64,000 bases of DNA from Palsa-506 sp963836355 (GCA_963836355.1 CAWIJO010000002.1:248001-312000), one strand, 5' to 3'; numbered from the stretch's first letter, positions 53,216 to 62,333 are shown. The notes: generated from the letters alone by a model not told the origin. Made by a program: numbers and translations.

Positions 53216-54124
53216 ATGCATGTGCTGCGGACTCCCGAGGATCGTTTCGCCGGCCTGCCGGATTTCGGCTACCCGCCGCACTATGCCGACGTGGGCGGCC
53301 TGCGGCTCGCTTACGCCGAAGCCGGGCCACCGGACGGGGAGCCGGTGCTGCTGCTGCACGGCGAGCCGAGCTGGTCCTTCCTGTACCGCCATGTCATCGC
53401 AGTACTGGCCGCCGCCGGACTGCGCGCGATCGCGGTCGACCTGGCCGGGTTCGGACGGTCGGACAAGCCCGCCGAGATCGGCGACCATAGCTATGCCCGG
53501 CATGTCGAATGGATCCGGGCGCTCGCGTTCGACCGGCTTGACCTGAGCAGGCTAACTCTCGTCGGGCAGGACTGGGGCGGCCTGATCGGGCTGCGGCTGG
53601 CGGCCGAGCATCCGGACCGGTTCGCCCGGGTGGTGGCGGCAAACACCGGGCTGCCCACCGGCGACCAGCCGATGCCGGATGTCTGGCTGCGGTTCCGCGA
53701 GGTCGTCCGGACCGCGCCGCGCCTGCAGGTCGCACGGCTGGTGCAGTCCGGCTGCCGGACGGAGCTGCCGACCGCGGTACTCGCGGCCTACGACGCGCCG
53801 TTCCCGGACGAGAGCTTCATGGCCGGGGTCCGGGCGATGCCCGGCCTGGTGCCGACATCCCCCAATGACCCGGCGGCCGAGGCCAACCGGGCGGCCTGGC
53901 GGCAGCTGTCGGCGTGGCAAAAGCCGTTCCTGGTCGCGTTCAGCGACGGCGATCCGATCACTGGCGCGATGGCGCCGATCCTGCGGCGGGCAGTGCCGGG
54001 CGCGGCCGGCCTCGAGCACCCGGTGATCGCCGGTGCCGGGCACTTCCTGCAAGAGGACGCCGGCCATCGGCTCGGCGCCGTGATCGCCGGCTTCGTCCGC
54101 GCCCACCCGGCGGTCGGACACTAA
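53216..54124 (+). CDS. Haloalkane dehalogenase, subfamily HLD-I-like
   Basis: Alpha/beta hydrolase of 302 residues closely resembling DhlA-type haloalkane dehalogenases, which hydrolyse carbon-halogen bonds. The oxyanion loop HGEPSWSFLYR, nucleophile elbow VGQDWGGLIGL (Asp, with halide-binding Trp next to it), cap segment AYDAPFPDESFMAGVRAMP, acid in FSDGDPITG and catalytic His in GAGHFLQED are all present. Two Trp residues needed for halide stabilisation appear plausible. ATG after the divergent FAD gene, gap 72 bases. Physiological substrate is unknown; epoxide hydrolase activity is less likely given the HGEP and DWGG motifs. Confidence 0.85.
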   Translation: MHVLRTPEDRFAGLPDFGYPPHYADVGGLRLAYAEAGPPDGEPVLLLHGEPSWSFLYRHVIAVLAAAGLRAIAVDLAGFGRSDKPAEIGDHSYARHVEWIRALAFDRLDLSRLTLVGQDWGGLIGLRLAAEHPDRFARVVAANTGLPTGDQPMPDVWLRFREVVRTAPRLQVARLVQSGCRTELPTAVLAAYDAPFPDESFMAGVRAMPGLVPTSPNDPAAEANRAAWRQLSAWQKPFLVAFSDGDPITGAMAPILRRAVPGAAGLEHPVIAGAGHFLQEDAGHRLGAVIAGFVRAHPAVGH

Positions 54125-54135
54125 GATCGTTTCTC

Positions 54136-55119
54136 GTGGAAGAGCGCATTCTCGGGCGGACCGGCCGCGCGGTATCGGTCATCGGCCTTGGCACCTGGCA
54201 GCTCGGCGCCGACTGGGGCGAGGTCAACGAGAGCGACGCGCTGGCCGTGCTTGCCGCGGCGGCGGACTCCGGCGTCACGTTCCTGGACACCGCCGACGTC
54301 TACGGCGATGGCCGCAGCGAGCGGCTGATCGGACGGTTCCTGGCCGGCAACCCGGGGCTGCGCATGATGGTGGCCACCAAGATGGGCCGCCGGGTGGCCC
54401 TGAACCCCGCGCTGTATACCCCGGCTAACTTCCGCGCCTGGACCGACCGATCCCGGGCCAACCTGGGCGTAGACCGGCTCGACCTGGTCCAGCTGCACTG
54501 CCCGCCGACTGCGGTCTACGCACTCGACGCGGTCTATGACGCGCTGGACGCGATGGTCGCCGAGCAGCGCATCGCGGCGTACGGGGTGAGCGTTGAGACC
54601 TGCGACGAGGCGCTGACCGCGATCTCCCGGCCGGGCACCGCCAGTGTGCAGATCATCCTCAACGCGTTCCGGCGCAAGCCGCTGGAGCAGGCGCTGCCTG
54701 CCGCGCAGGCGGCCGGGGTCGGCATCATCGCCCGCGTACCGCTCGCATCCGGCCTGCTGTCCGGCCGGTACTCCCGCGACACCTCCTTCGCCGCCAGCGA
54801 CCACCGCAGCTACAACCGGCACGGTGAGGCATTCGACGCCGGCGAGACCTTCTCCGGGGTCGACTACGAGACCGGCGTCGAGGCGGCAGCGGAGTTCGCC
54901 GCGCTGGCGCCGGCCGGCGCGTCCCCGGCGCAGGCCGCCCTCCGCTGGATCATCCAGCAGCCAGGCGTCACCGTAGTCATTCCCGGCGCACGGAATCCTG
55001 CGCAGGCACGGCAGAATGCCGCCGCCGCGGGGCTGCCGCCACTCACCGGCACCGAGCTTGACGCCATCGAGTCCATCTACGACCGGCGGATCCGGGCCCA
55101 GGTCCAGCACCGCTGGTGA
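54136..55119 (+). CDS. Aldo/keto reductase
   Basis: NADPH-dependent oxidoreductase of the (beta/alpha)8 aldo/keto reductase superfamily, 327 residues. Catalytic tetrad regions are visible: FLDTADVYGDGRSE (Asp and Tyr), VATKMGRR (Lys) and LVQLHCPP (His). The C-terminal cofactor site is WIIQQPGVTVVIPGARNPAQ. The GTG at 54136 lies 11 bases after the dehalogenase stop, so the two are cotranscribed. Longer upstream frame to 53914 is antisense-like and rejected. Substrate unknown; a role with the dehalogenase in handling aldehydes is speculation. Confidence 0.9.
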   Translation: MEERILGRTGRAVSVIGLGTWQLGADWGEVNESDALAVLAAAADSGVTFLDTADVYGDGRSERLIGRFLAGNPGLRMMVATKMGRRVALNPALYTPANFRAWTDRSRANLGVDRLDLVQLHCPPTAVYALDAVYDALDAMVAEQRIAAYGVSVETCDEALTAISRPGTASVQIILNAFRRKPLEQALPAAQAAGVGIIARVPLASGLLSGRYSRDTSFAASDHRSYNRHGEAFDAGETFSGVDYETGVEAAAEFAALAPAGASPAQAALRWIIQQPGVTVVIPGARNPAQARQNAAAAGLPPLTGTELDAIESIYDRRIRAQVQHRW

Positions 55120-55180
55120 ACGCCGCACGGCGCGGTTGCCCCGCACGTGCCCCGCACGCGTCCGCCCGAGTGGAAGCTGA

Positions 55181-56068
55181 TCATTGGGATGCGGCCGGCC
55201 AGTGCGCTGGGCGAATGAGCCTGGGTGGCAGCCTGGTGGCGGCATCGCCGCGGGCCATTTCGACCTGGGACTGGGTAAGGAAGATGCTCGCCGCCAGGTC
55301 GGCGCCGCTGAGGTCAGCACCCCGCAGGTCGGCGCCGGTGAAGTCGGCCAGCCGCAGCTTCGCGCCGCTCAGGTCCGCTCCGATCAGGCAGGCGCCGCGC
55401 AGGCTGGCGCCGCCCAGGTCGGCGCCGCGCAGATCCTTCCCGGTGAGGTCCGCGCCTCTCAAATCGGCTGTGCTATCCCGCGCTCCCGCCCGGGCTAGCT
55501 CGCTGGCGCGCAGCAGCAGCGGGTTGATCTGCTGCCGGAGCGCGGCGACGTCCAGCTCGGCGAGCGCGGCGGCGCCGTTCCCGGTGAGCTGCCCGGTCTC
55601 GGCCAGCGCGCGTCGGAGCTCGTCATGCACCCGGCTGGCCTGCTCCAGTGTCATTGCCTCGGTCAGGTACCAGAGCAGCTCGTGCAGCTGCCGCATGACC
55701 GTGAAGGCGCCGAAAAGCTGCCCGGCGATCGCCGGATTCCGCTGCCAGTCCTGGCCGCCGAAGGTGACCTGGGTGACTTGCTGCCCGGCACCGAAGCAGT
55801 CGTAAGCGGCGCAGCCAGAAAAGCCCTGCGGGCGGAGACGGTCATGAATGGAGCAGCGGAAGTCCGGTCCCAGGTTCGGGCACGGCTGCCCGGCTGCCTT
55901 GCTGATGGCAAAGTCCGCCGACGCCGTGAAGGCCGGGGCAACGCAGCACAGGCCGGCGCAGCGGCCGCAGTCAGCCCGCAGGCTGCGGCGCTGGCCGGCA
56001 GGCGGGCCTGCCGGGCCGGGCGCACCTGCCGGGCCGGACGCTGAGGCAATCACCCTTCCAGCATGCAC
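55181..56068 (-). CDS. Cysteine-rich plus pentapeptide-repeat protein
   Basis: A 295-residue two-part protein. Residues about 30-105 contain a conserved Cys pattern (DCGRCAGLCC, CPNLGPDFRCSIH, GCAAYDCFGAG) similar to YkgJ-type metal or Fe-S binding sites. Residues about 195-270 are pentapeptide repeats A(D/N)LxG (ADLRGADLTGKDLRGADLGG and following), forming a right-handed beta helix. The combination recurs in actinomycetes but its role is unknown. The start may be GTG at 56068 or a GTG 15 bases downstream; neither has a clear ribosome site. Confidence 0.85.
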   Translation of the reverse strand: MHAGRVIASASGPAGAPGPAGPPAGQRRSLRADCGRCAGLCCVAPAFTASADFAISKAAGQPCPNLGPDFRCSIHDRLRPQGFSGCAAYDCFGAGQQVTQVTFGGQDWQRNPAIAGQLFGAFTVMRQLHELLWYLTEAMTLEQASRVHDELRRALAETGQLTGNGAAALAELDVAALRQQINPLLLRASELARAGARDSTADLRGADLTGKDLRGADLGGASLRGACLIGADLSGAKLRLADFTGADLRGADLSGADLAASIFLTQSQVEMARGDAATRLPPRLIRPAHWPAASQ

Positions 56069-56171
56069 TCGGCTGCCGGGTGCTCGCGTGCGCCCGCGGC
56101 TGACCTGACCCCCTACCGCAGACCCAGTCGGCCTCCCCGGCGATCGAGCTGCGACTGCCTGTGGACAACGA

Positions 56172-59100
56172 TCAGCCGTAGAAGAGCCGCTCCATCACGG
56201 TCCGCGCCCGGCGGGCCCCGCGGCGGTGGTCCTGGATCAGGTCCTGGGTCTCGTCCGGCGGGTAGCCGAGCAGCCTGGCCACGGCGGCCAGGCCGGCCTG
56301 CTGCGCGGGCAGCGTATCCGAGGCACGGCCGCGGACCAGTGTCACGGCGTCCCGGATCCTGGCCGCGAGCAGCCACGCCGACCGAAGCACTGCAGCGTCC
56401 TCGGCCCCGATCAGGCCGGCCGCCAGCGCGGCGTCAAGTGCCGCGAGCGTCCGCGTGGTGCGCAGCGCGGGAACGGCGTAGGCGTGGCGCAGCTGGATGA
56501 GCTGCACCACCCACTCGACATCTGCCAGCCCGCCCGGGCCTAGCTTGAGATGCAGTGCCGGGTCTATGCCACGGGGCATCCGTTCCGCTTCCATCCGTGC
56601 CTTTATCCGCCTGATTTCCCGGACGGAAGCCTCCGCGATGCCGCCGGCCGGGTAACGGAATTCGTCCGCCAGGGCAGCAAAGGAGGCGCCGAGGACTGGG
56701 TCGCCCGCCACCGGCTCGGCCCGCAGCAGGGCTTGTGCCTCCCAGGCGACCGCCCATCGCCGGTAATACGCGCGGTAGGACGCCATGGTGCGCACCAGCG
56801 GCCCCTGCCGCCCCTCCGGGCGCAGATCCGGGTCGATGATCAGCGCCGGGTCCGAGCCCGGCCGGGCCAGCAGGGCGCGGAGCTCCTCGGCCACGCCGTG
56901 CGCCGCCCTGGCGGCGGTCTCCTCATCTGCTCCCGGCATCGGGTCATGCACGAACATCACGTCGGCGTCACTGGCGTAGCCGGTCTCGTGCCCGCCAAGC
57001 CTGCCCATGGCCACCACGCAGATCCGGGTCGGCAGCGGGCCGGTGCGCTCCGCGGTCCTGATCGCAGCGGCGAGCCCGGCCGTGACGGTCACCACAGCGA
57101 CCACCGTCAGCGCTTCGCAGGTCGCCTCGATTCCGGTCAGGCCGAGCAAGTCAGCGGCGGCCGTACGGAGCAGCTCCCGGCGGCGCAGCGCGAGCACCGC
57201 GGCCGTGGCGGCCGCCGCATCGTCATGGCGGCTAACTGTCGCGGCCGCCTCGGCGAGCAGGACCGCCCGCGGACGCGGCGCGAGCTGCGCGTCGTCGGCG
57301 AGCATCGCTACTGTGTCCGGCGCGCGGAGCAGCAAGCCGGTCGCGTACCTGCTTGACGCCAGCAGCCTGGCCATCCGCTGCGCCACCCGGGTGTCGTCCC
57401 GGAGCAGCCGCAGGTACCACGGGGAATCGCCGAGTTCCTCGCTAACCTGCCGGAAGGCGAGCAGACCCGCGTCGGGCTCGGCCGCGTCGGCGAACCAGCC
57501 GAGCATGACCGGCAGCAGCGTGCGCTGGATCGCGGCCTTGCGTGACATGCCGGCCGTCAGTGCCTCGATGTGGTGCAGCGCCCCGGCCGGATCCAGGTAG
57601 CCGAGCGCTTCCAGGCGCGTCCGGGCGGCATCGGGGGTGAGCCTGACCGCTTCGCCCGGCAGCCGTGCGACGGCGTCAAGCAGCGGCCGGTAGAACAGCT
57701 TCTCGTGCAGTTGCCTGGCCTGGCCGGCATGCTGCCGCCATTGCGCGGTCAGCTCATCCGCCGGGTCGGCGTGGCGCCCGCCGCCGTCAGCGCGCTCGGC
57801 CAGGTGCAGCGCGCGGCCGAGCCTGCGCAGCGCGGCGGGCTCCGCTGGCAGCGTGTGGGTGCGTCGCAGGTGGCGGAGCTGCAGCAGATGCTCCACGCTG
57901 CGCAGGAACCGGTAGGCCGCGGCCAGGCTCGCCGCATCCTCGCGGCCCACGTAGCCGCCGGCGGCGAGCGCAGCGAGGGCGGGCAGCGTCGCGCCGACCC
58001 GGAGCGACTCATCCGTGCGGCCGTGCACCAGCTGGAGCAACTGCACGGCGAACTCGATGTCCCGCAAGCCGCCCGGGCCGAGCTTGAGCTGGCGGCCTGC
58101 CGCGGCGGCGGGCAGCGTGGCGACCACCCGACGGCGCATCGCCTGCACGTCCTGCACGAAGTTCTCCCGCTGCGCCGCCTGCCAGGTCATCGGGGCGATC
58201 GCAGCCGCGTACGCGCGGCCGAGCGCTGCGTCGCCGGCCACCGGCCTGGCCTTGAGCAGCGCCTGGAACTCCCAGGTCTTGGCCCACCGCTGGTAGTAGG
58301 TGCGGTGGCTGGCCAGCGTCCGGACCAGCGGGCCGGCCCGGCCCTCGGGCCGCAAGTTCGCGTCGACCGGAAACAACGGGCCCTCCGGCGTGCTCTGCGA
58401 GCAGACCCGGATCAGGTTGGCGGCCAACTGGGTCGCGGTCCGCAGGGCCTCGGGATCGTCTGGCTCGCCGGGCCCGTGGGACTCACCGACAAAGATCACG
58501 TCCACGTCGCTGGCGTAGTTGAGCTCGCGGCCGCCGCATTTGCCCATCGCGATCACCGCGAGCCGGCCCGGCACCGTGCCGGGTGGCAGCTGTGATCGCG
58601 CGATCGCCAGCGCCGCCTCCAGCGCCGCCGCCGCGAGGTCGGCCAGCTCGGCCGCGACCTGGTCGAGGGTTACCGCGCCGGTGAGGTCCAGCGCGGCCAG
58701 CCGCAGCAATCCGCGCCGGTAGGCGACCCGCAGGCTGACGGCCGGATGCTGGCCGGCCAGCCGGGCCGGCTCGGACACCGGCTCGTCGTCGGCCGGATCG
58801 GCGCCTGCGCTGGCCAGCAGCCGGGATCGCAGCTCACCCGGCTCCGGCAGGTGAACCACCGCGGGACCGCGCAGCTCGCGCCAGTCGGCCGGGTGCCGGG
58901 CGAGGTGATCGGTAAGGGCCGCGCTGGCGCCGAGCACCGCGGCGAGCCTGGCCCTGAGGTAAGGCTCCGCGCGCAGCGCGGCCCGCAGCGCGGCATCGGG
59001 CGCCAGCCGCGCCAGCCCGGCCAGCGCCGCATCAGGGTCGGCCGCCGCCGCCAGCGCCTCGACCAGCTGGCCGTCCGCGCCCCTGACGTCGAGCGCGAGC

Positions 59101-59192
59101 TCGCCGGTGATAAGGCGCTCTGCCCGGTCGGCGTCGGCGAAGCCGAGCGATGCCAGCCGTCCGGCCAGGGTCGTCCCGCGCGGAATGCTCAC
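56172..59192 (-). CDS. glnE: Glutamate-ammonia-ligase adenylyltransferase / adenylyl-removing enzyme
   Basis: Bifunctional enzyme that adenylylates and deadenylylates glutamine synthetase, adjusting its activity to nitrogen status. Two nucleotidyltransferase domains are visible: N-terminal (removing) GKCGGRELNYASDVDVIFV near residue 225 and C-terminal (adding) GRLGGHETGYASDADVMFVHD near residue 738, each followed by a helical GlnD-like segment (KLGPGGLRDIEFAVQLLQL and KLGPGGLADVEWVVQLIQL). Length 1006 is normal. It starts with GTG. Target is the GlnA encoded at 35598-37022, which has the acceptor Tyr. The gene is intact over 3 kb. Confidence 0.97.
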   Translation of the reverse strand: MSIPRGTTLAGRLASLGFADADRAERLITGELALDVRGADGQLVEALAAAADPDAALAGLARLAPDAALRAALRAEPYLRARLAAVLGASAALTDHLARHPADWRELRGPAVVHLPEPGELRSRLLASAGADPADDEPVSEPARLAGQHPAVSLRVAYRRGLLRLAALDLTGAVTLDQVAAELADLAAAALEAALAIARSQLPPGTVPGRLAVIAMGKCGGRELNYASDVDVIFVGESHGPGEPDDPEALRTATQLAANLIRVCSQSTPEGPLFPVDANLRPEGRAGPLVRTLASHRTYYQRWAKTWEFQALLKARPVAGDAALGRAYAAAIAPMTWQAAQRENFVQDVQAMRRRVVATLPAAAAGRQLKLGPGGLRDIEFAVQLLQLVHGRTDESLRVGATLPALAALAAGGYVGREDAASLAAAYRFLRSVEHLLQLRHLRRTHTLPAEPAALRRLGRALHLAERADGGGRHADPADELTAQWRQHAGQARQLHEKLFYRPLLDAVARLPGEAVRLTPDAARTRLEALGYLDPAGALHHIEALTAGMSRKAAIQRTLLPVMLGWFADAAEPDAGLLAFRQVSEELGDSPWYLRLLRDDTRVAQRMARLLASSRYATGLLLRAPDTVAMLADDAQLAPRPRAVLLAEAAATVSRHDDAAAATAAVLALRRRELLRTAAADLLGLTGIEATCEALTVVAVVTVTAGLAAAIRTAERTGPLPTRICVVAMGRLGGHETGYASDADVMFVHDPMPGADEETAARAAHGVAEELRALLARPGSDPALIIDPDLRPEGRQGPLVRTMASYRAYYRRWAVAWEAQALLRAEPVAGDPVLGASFAALADEFRYPAGGIAEASVREIRRIKARMEAERMPRGIDPALHLKLGPGGLADVEWVVQLIQLRHAYAVPALRTTRTLAALDAALAAGLIGAEDAAVLRSAWLLAARIRDAVTLVRGRASDTLPAQQAGLAAVARLLGYPPDETQDLIQDHRRGARRARTVMERLFYG

Positions 59193-59286
59193 CCGGGAAA
59201 CGTTAGCGAGCCGTTGGCCGTCCAGCGCCAGGGCATGCGCCGTCCGGCGCCGACCGGCGCCGAGCCGAGTACAGCCAGTTAGCTAC

Positions 59287-59385
59287 GGCCAGCTTCTCCG
59301 GCCAGCTTCTCCGGCCAGCTTCTACGGCCAGCTTCTCCGGCCAGCTTCTCCGGCCAGCTTCTCCGGCCAGCTTCTCCGGCCAGCC
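59287..59385. repeat. 13-base minisatellite (GGCCAGCTTCTCC units)
   Basis: About seven and a half near-exact copies of GGCCAGCTTCTCC (two with A for C in the last triplet) lie between glnE and galE. On the minus strand they follow directly after the surviving part of a phosphoesterase-like gene and encode repeats of WPEKLAGEAGRRS-type residues, so the repeat seems to have replaced the gene's 3' end. Confidence 0.92.
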
Positions 59386-59690
59386 GGAGAACGCCTCACG
59401 GTAGGTGTCTGCCGGCGAGTCCACTAGCACCATCTCGGTGTCGTTGCGGGTGCTGGCATGGCAGAACCGGATGGCGCCGAGCCCGGTCACCTCCAGCGTG
59501 ACCGAAAGCGCGAGGTCTGCGAGCCGTTCCCGGTGCCAGCCGTCAGCCGGGACGCGCAGTACTCGGTGGGCGCCCGTGCAACCTCGGGCAGGGCCCGGCT
59601 CCCATTGCTCGGCTCCATGGCCTGACGCGATTGCTGACGCCGTGCCCGCCGCCGCAACCCGGATTCGCGCACGGCGGAACCCGCCGCCAT
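59386..59690 (-). pseudogene. Metallophosphoesterase remnant
   Basis: On the minus strand, 59560 to 59386 reads LSVTLEVTGLGAIRFCHAST, RNDTEMVLVDSPADTYREAFSG, which resembles the middle of YfcE-type metallophosphoesterases (LFCHATPRSD segment). Upstream to about 59690 similarity is faint (GTASAIASGHGAEQW). The N-terminal DxH metal site and the C-terminal GHTH block are absent; the 3' side ends in the 13-base minisatellite. It is a decayed gene fragment. Confidence 0.45.
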
Positions 59691-59794
59691 GATCCCGGGG
59701 ATTGCCACGCCGCGGTGACGAAAAATCCCGGTATCATCGGCGGCCCCGGCCAAGGCCGTCGCTGGCGCAGCCGGCATGCGGTAGAACCAGTGCC

Positions 59795-60790
59795 ATGAAG
59801 CTGCTTGTCACCGGGGGCGCCGGGTACATCGGAAGTGTCGTCGCCGCCCAACTCCTCCAGGCCGGCCATGGCGTCGTGGTGCTCGACGACCTGTCCACCG
59901 GGCACGCCGATGCCGTCCCCCCTGGGGCCGAGTTCGTCCGCGGCGACCTGCGCGGCGAGGCCGGCCGGATTCTGTCCGCAGGCATCGACGCTGTCCTGCA
60001 TTTCGCCGCGAAGTCCCTGGTCGGCGAGTCGGTTGCGGAACCGGCCAGGTACTGGGCGCACAATCTCGGCGGTACCCTCGCGCTACTGGAGGCCATCCGC
60101 GCCGCGGGCACCCCCCGCATCGTGTTCTCCTCCACCGCGGCCGTTTACGGGGATCCCGAGCAGGTGCCGATCGCGGAGACCGCGCCGCCGCGGCCGACCA
60201 GCCCGTACGGCGCGTCGAAACTCGCCGTCGACACCGCCCTCGCCGAGCACGCCCGCATGCATGCGCTGGGCGCGGTCAGCCTGCGTTACTTCAACGTGGC
60301 AGGCGCGCACCGGGACGCGGCGGGCAACTGGGCGGGCGAGCGGCACGCGAACGAGACTCATCTGATCCCGAACGTGCTGGCCGTGGCCCTGGCAGGCCGC
60401 GGGCACGTCAGCATCTTCGGCGCCGACTACCCGACGCCGGATGGCACCTGCATCCGGGACTACATCCACGTCAGCGACCTGGCCAGGGCGCACCTGCTGG
60501 CCCTGGCCGCCTGCGTCCCCGGCGAGCACGCCGTCTACAACCTGGGCAGCGGCGCCGGGTTCTCGAATGCCGAGGTGCTGGCCGCCTGCCGGGATGCGAC
60601 CGGCCGGGAGATCCCGGCCGTGACCGCGGCCAGGCGGGCCGGCGACCCGGCCATGCTGGTCGCGTCGTCCGACCGGATCCGCGCGGATCTCGGCTGGTCT
60701 CCGGAACTGGGCCTGCCCGCGATGGTGGCGGATGCCTGGTCATTTGCCCAGGCCAGGGCTGCGGTCCGGTCTCAGAGCACGGGCAGGTAA
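59795..60790 (+). CDS. galE: UDP-glucose 4-epimerase
   Basis: Extended short-chain dehydrogenase that interconverts UDP-glucose and UDP-galactose for polysaccharide or Leloir metabolism. The 331-residue protein has NAD-binding TGGAGYIGSVVAAQL, catalytic Ser in FSSTAAVYGDP, YxxxK in SPYGASKLAVD, and sugar-binding LRYFNVAGAHRDAAGNWGE-like segment ending in THLIPNVLAVA. ATG at 59795. Its 3' end overlaps the convergent glnA2 by 19 bases (60772-60790). No gal operon partners are adjacent. Specificity for glucose versus N-acetylglucosamine forms is not certain. Confidence 0.92.
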   Translation: MKLLVTGGAGYIGSVVAAQLLQAGHGVVVLDDLSTGHADAVPPGAEFVRGDLRGEAGRILSAGIDAVLHFAAKSLVGESVAEPARYWAHNLGGTLALLEAIRAAGTPRIVFSSTAAVYGDPEQVPIAETAPPRPTSPYGASKLAVDTALAEHARMHALGAVSLRYFNVAGAHRDAAGNWAGERHANETHLIPNVLAVALAGRGHVSIFGADYPTPDGTCIRDYIHVSDLARAHLLALAACVPGEHAVYNLGSGAGFSNAEVLAACRDATGREIPAVTAARRAGDPAMLVASSDRIRADLGWSPELGLPAMVADAWSFAQARAAVRSQSTGR

Positions 60791-62133
60791 CGGTCGAGCT
60801 CGAATACGGTGACCTGGCGCCGGTAGTCCTCCCACTCGGCGCGCTTGTTCCGCAGGAAGAAGTCGAAGACCTGCTCGCCGAGCGTCTCGGCGACCAGCTC
60901 GCTGCCCTGCATGACATTGCATGCCTCGGACAGGCTCTGCGGCAGCGGCGCGATGCCAAGCGCCCGCCGCTCGGCGGGGGTCAGCGCCCAGACGTCATCC
61001 TCGGCGCCGGGCGGCAACTGGTAGTCGTTCTCGATGCCCTTCAAGCCTGCCGCCAGGATCACCGCGAACGCCAGGTACGGGTTGCAGGCGGGATCCACCG
61101 ACCGGAACTCGATCCTGGTCGCGTTGCCCTTCAGCGGCTTGTACATCGGGACCCGGACCAGGGCCGAGCGGTTGTTGTGTCCCCAGCAGATATAGGCGGG
61201 TGCCTCGCCGCCGGCCCCGGCGATCCGCTCGTCGCCGCCCCACAGCCGCTTGTAGGAGTTCACCCACTGGTTGCAGACGGCGGTGACCTCGGCCGCATGC
61301 CGGAGCAGCCCGGCGATGAACGCGCGCCCCAGCTTGGATAGCTGGAATTGCGCGCCGGGCTCGTGGAAGACGTTGCGGTCGCCCTCGAACAGTGACATGT
61401 GCGTGTGCATGCCCGAGCCGGGGTACTCGGTGAACGGCTTGGGCATGAAGCTCGCGTACACCCCCTGCTGCAGCGCGACTTCCTTCATCGCCAGCCGGAA
61501 CGCCATGATGTTGTCCGCGGTGCTGAGCGCGTCGGCATAGCGCAGGTCGATCTCCTGCTGCCCGGGCGCGTCCTCGTGATGGCTGAACTCGACCGAGATG
61601 CCCATGCTCTCCAGCATCGTGATCGCGTTGCGCCGGAAATCGTGCGCGATGCTGTGCGGCGTGTGGTCGAAGTAACCGCCGGAGTCGATCGGCCGTGGCT
61701 TCACGCCGGGCTCCGGCTTCTCCCGCAGCAGGAAGAACTCGATCTCCGGGTGCGTGTAGAACGTGAAGCCGAGATCGGATGCCCGGGCCAGCGCCCGCTT
61801 CAGCACGTGCCGCGGGTCAGCCCGGGACGGCGCGCCGTCCGGCAGCAGGATGTCGCAGAACATCCGACCGACCTCCGGAATCTCGCTGCTCAGCGGCATC
61901 AGCTGGAACGTCGACGGATCCGGCTTGGCGATCATGTCGGCTTCGTAGACCCGGGCGAAGCCCTCGACCGCCGAGCCGTCGAAGCCGATCCCCTCGGCGA
62001 ACGCCCCCTCAAGCTCGGCAGGCGCCACCGCAACCGACTTCAGGTAGCCGAGCACGTCGGAGAACCACAGCCGGACGAAGCGGATGTCACGCTCCTCGAG
62101 CGTGCGCAGCACGAACTCTTCCTGCCTGTCCAC
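60772..62133 (-). CDS. glnA2: Glutamine synthetase-like protein, GlnA2
   Basis: Second glutamine-synthetase-fold enzyme, 453 residues from the GTG at 62133 (frame open to 62166). It has GFDGSAVEGFARVYE, HPEIEFFLL, FMPKPFTEYPGSGMHTHMSLF and NNRSALVRVPMYKP. Where GlnA has the adenylylation Tyr (LYELPP), this protein has DDVWALTP, so GlnE should not modify it. In Streptomyces the GlnA2 homologue is a gamma-glutamylpolyamine synthetase used in polyamine catabolism, a possible role here. A GlnR-type box lies just upstream. The start choice follows homologue length. Confidence 0.9.
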   Translation of the reverse strand: MDRQEEFVLRTLEERDIRFVRLWFSDVLGYLKSVAVAPAELEGAFAEGIGFDGSAVEGFARVYEADMIAKPDPSTFQLMPLSSEIPEVGRMFCDILLPDGAPSRADPRHVLKRALARASDLGFTFYTHPEIEFFLLREKPEPGVKPRPIDSGGYFDHTPHSIAHDFRRNAITMLESMGISVEFSHHEDAPGQQEIDLRYADALSTADNIMAFRLAMKEVALQQGVYASFMPKPFTEYPGSGMHTHMSLFEGDRNVFHEPGAQFQLSKLGRAFIAGLLRHAAEVTAVCNQWVNSYKRLWGGDERIAGAGGEAPAYICWGHNNRSALVRVPMYKPLKGNATRIEFRSVDPACNPYLAFAVILAAGLKGIENDYQLPPGAEDDVWALTPAERRALGIAPLPQSLSEACNVMQGSELVAETLGEQVFDFFLRNKRAEWEDYRRQVTVFELDRYLPVL

Positions 62134-62155
62134 CTGGCTAGTCTGCCGCGCCCGT

Positions 62156-62171
62156 GTTTCCGGCACGTTAC
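62156..62171 (-). promoter_or_regulatory. GlnR-type box upstream of glnA2
   Basis: On the minus strand GTAAC-n6-GAAAC (spacer GTGCCG) matches the GlnR half-site pair gTnAc-n6-GaAAc at every defined base. It ends 22 bases before the preferred glnA2 start and overlaps the alternative start at 62166, which argues for the shorter protein. A second pair is not evident. Confidence 0.6.
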
Positions 62172-62333
62172 GGGGCTCTGCCGGGCAGCCGGGGCAATCA
62201 TTGCCAGCCCCGGCAGCGCCCGCGCGCGGGCGGCCCCGTCAGGCCCGCGGGCTCGTGCTCTTGATCTGAAACGGATGGCCGGCGCCAGCCAGGTCCGGCA
62301 CTAGCCGGCGCCGGGCCGTCCTAAGCTGGTGCA

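Noticed and set aside
54121..55320. Minus-strand frame of 399 codons
   Set aside because: Antisense of the aldo/keto reductase gene, without domain features.
59287..59385. 13-base array considered as CRISPR or replication iterons
   Set aside because: No spacers, no cas or rep gene, and the array continues a decayed coding sequence.
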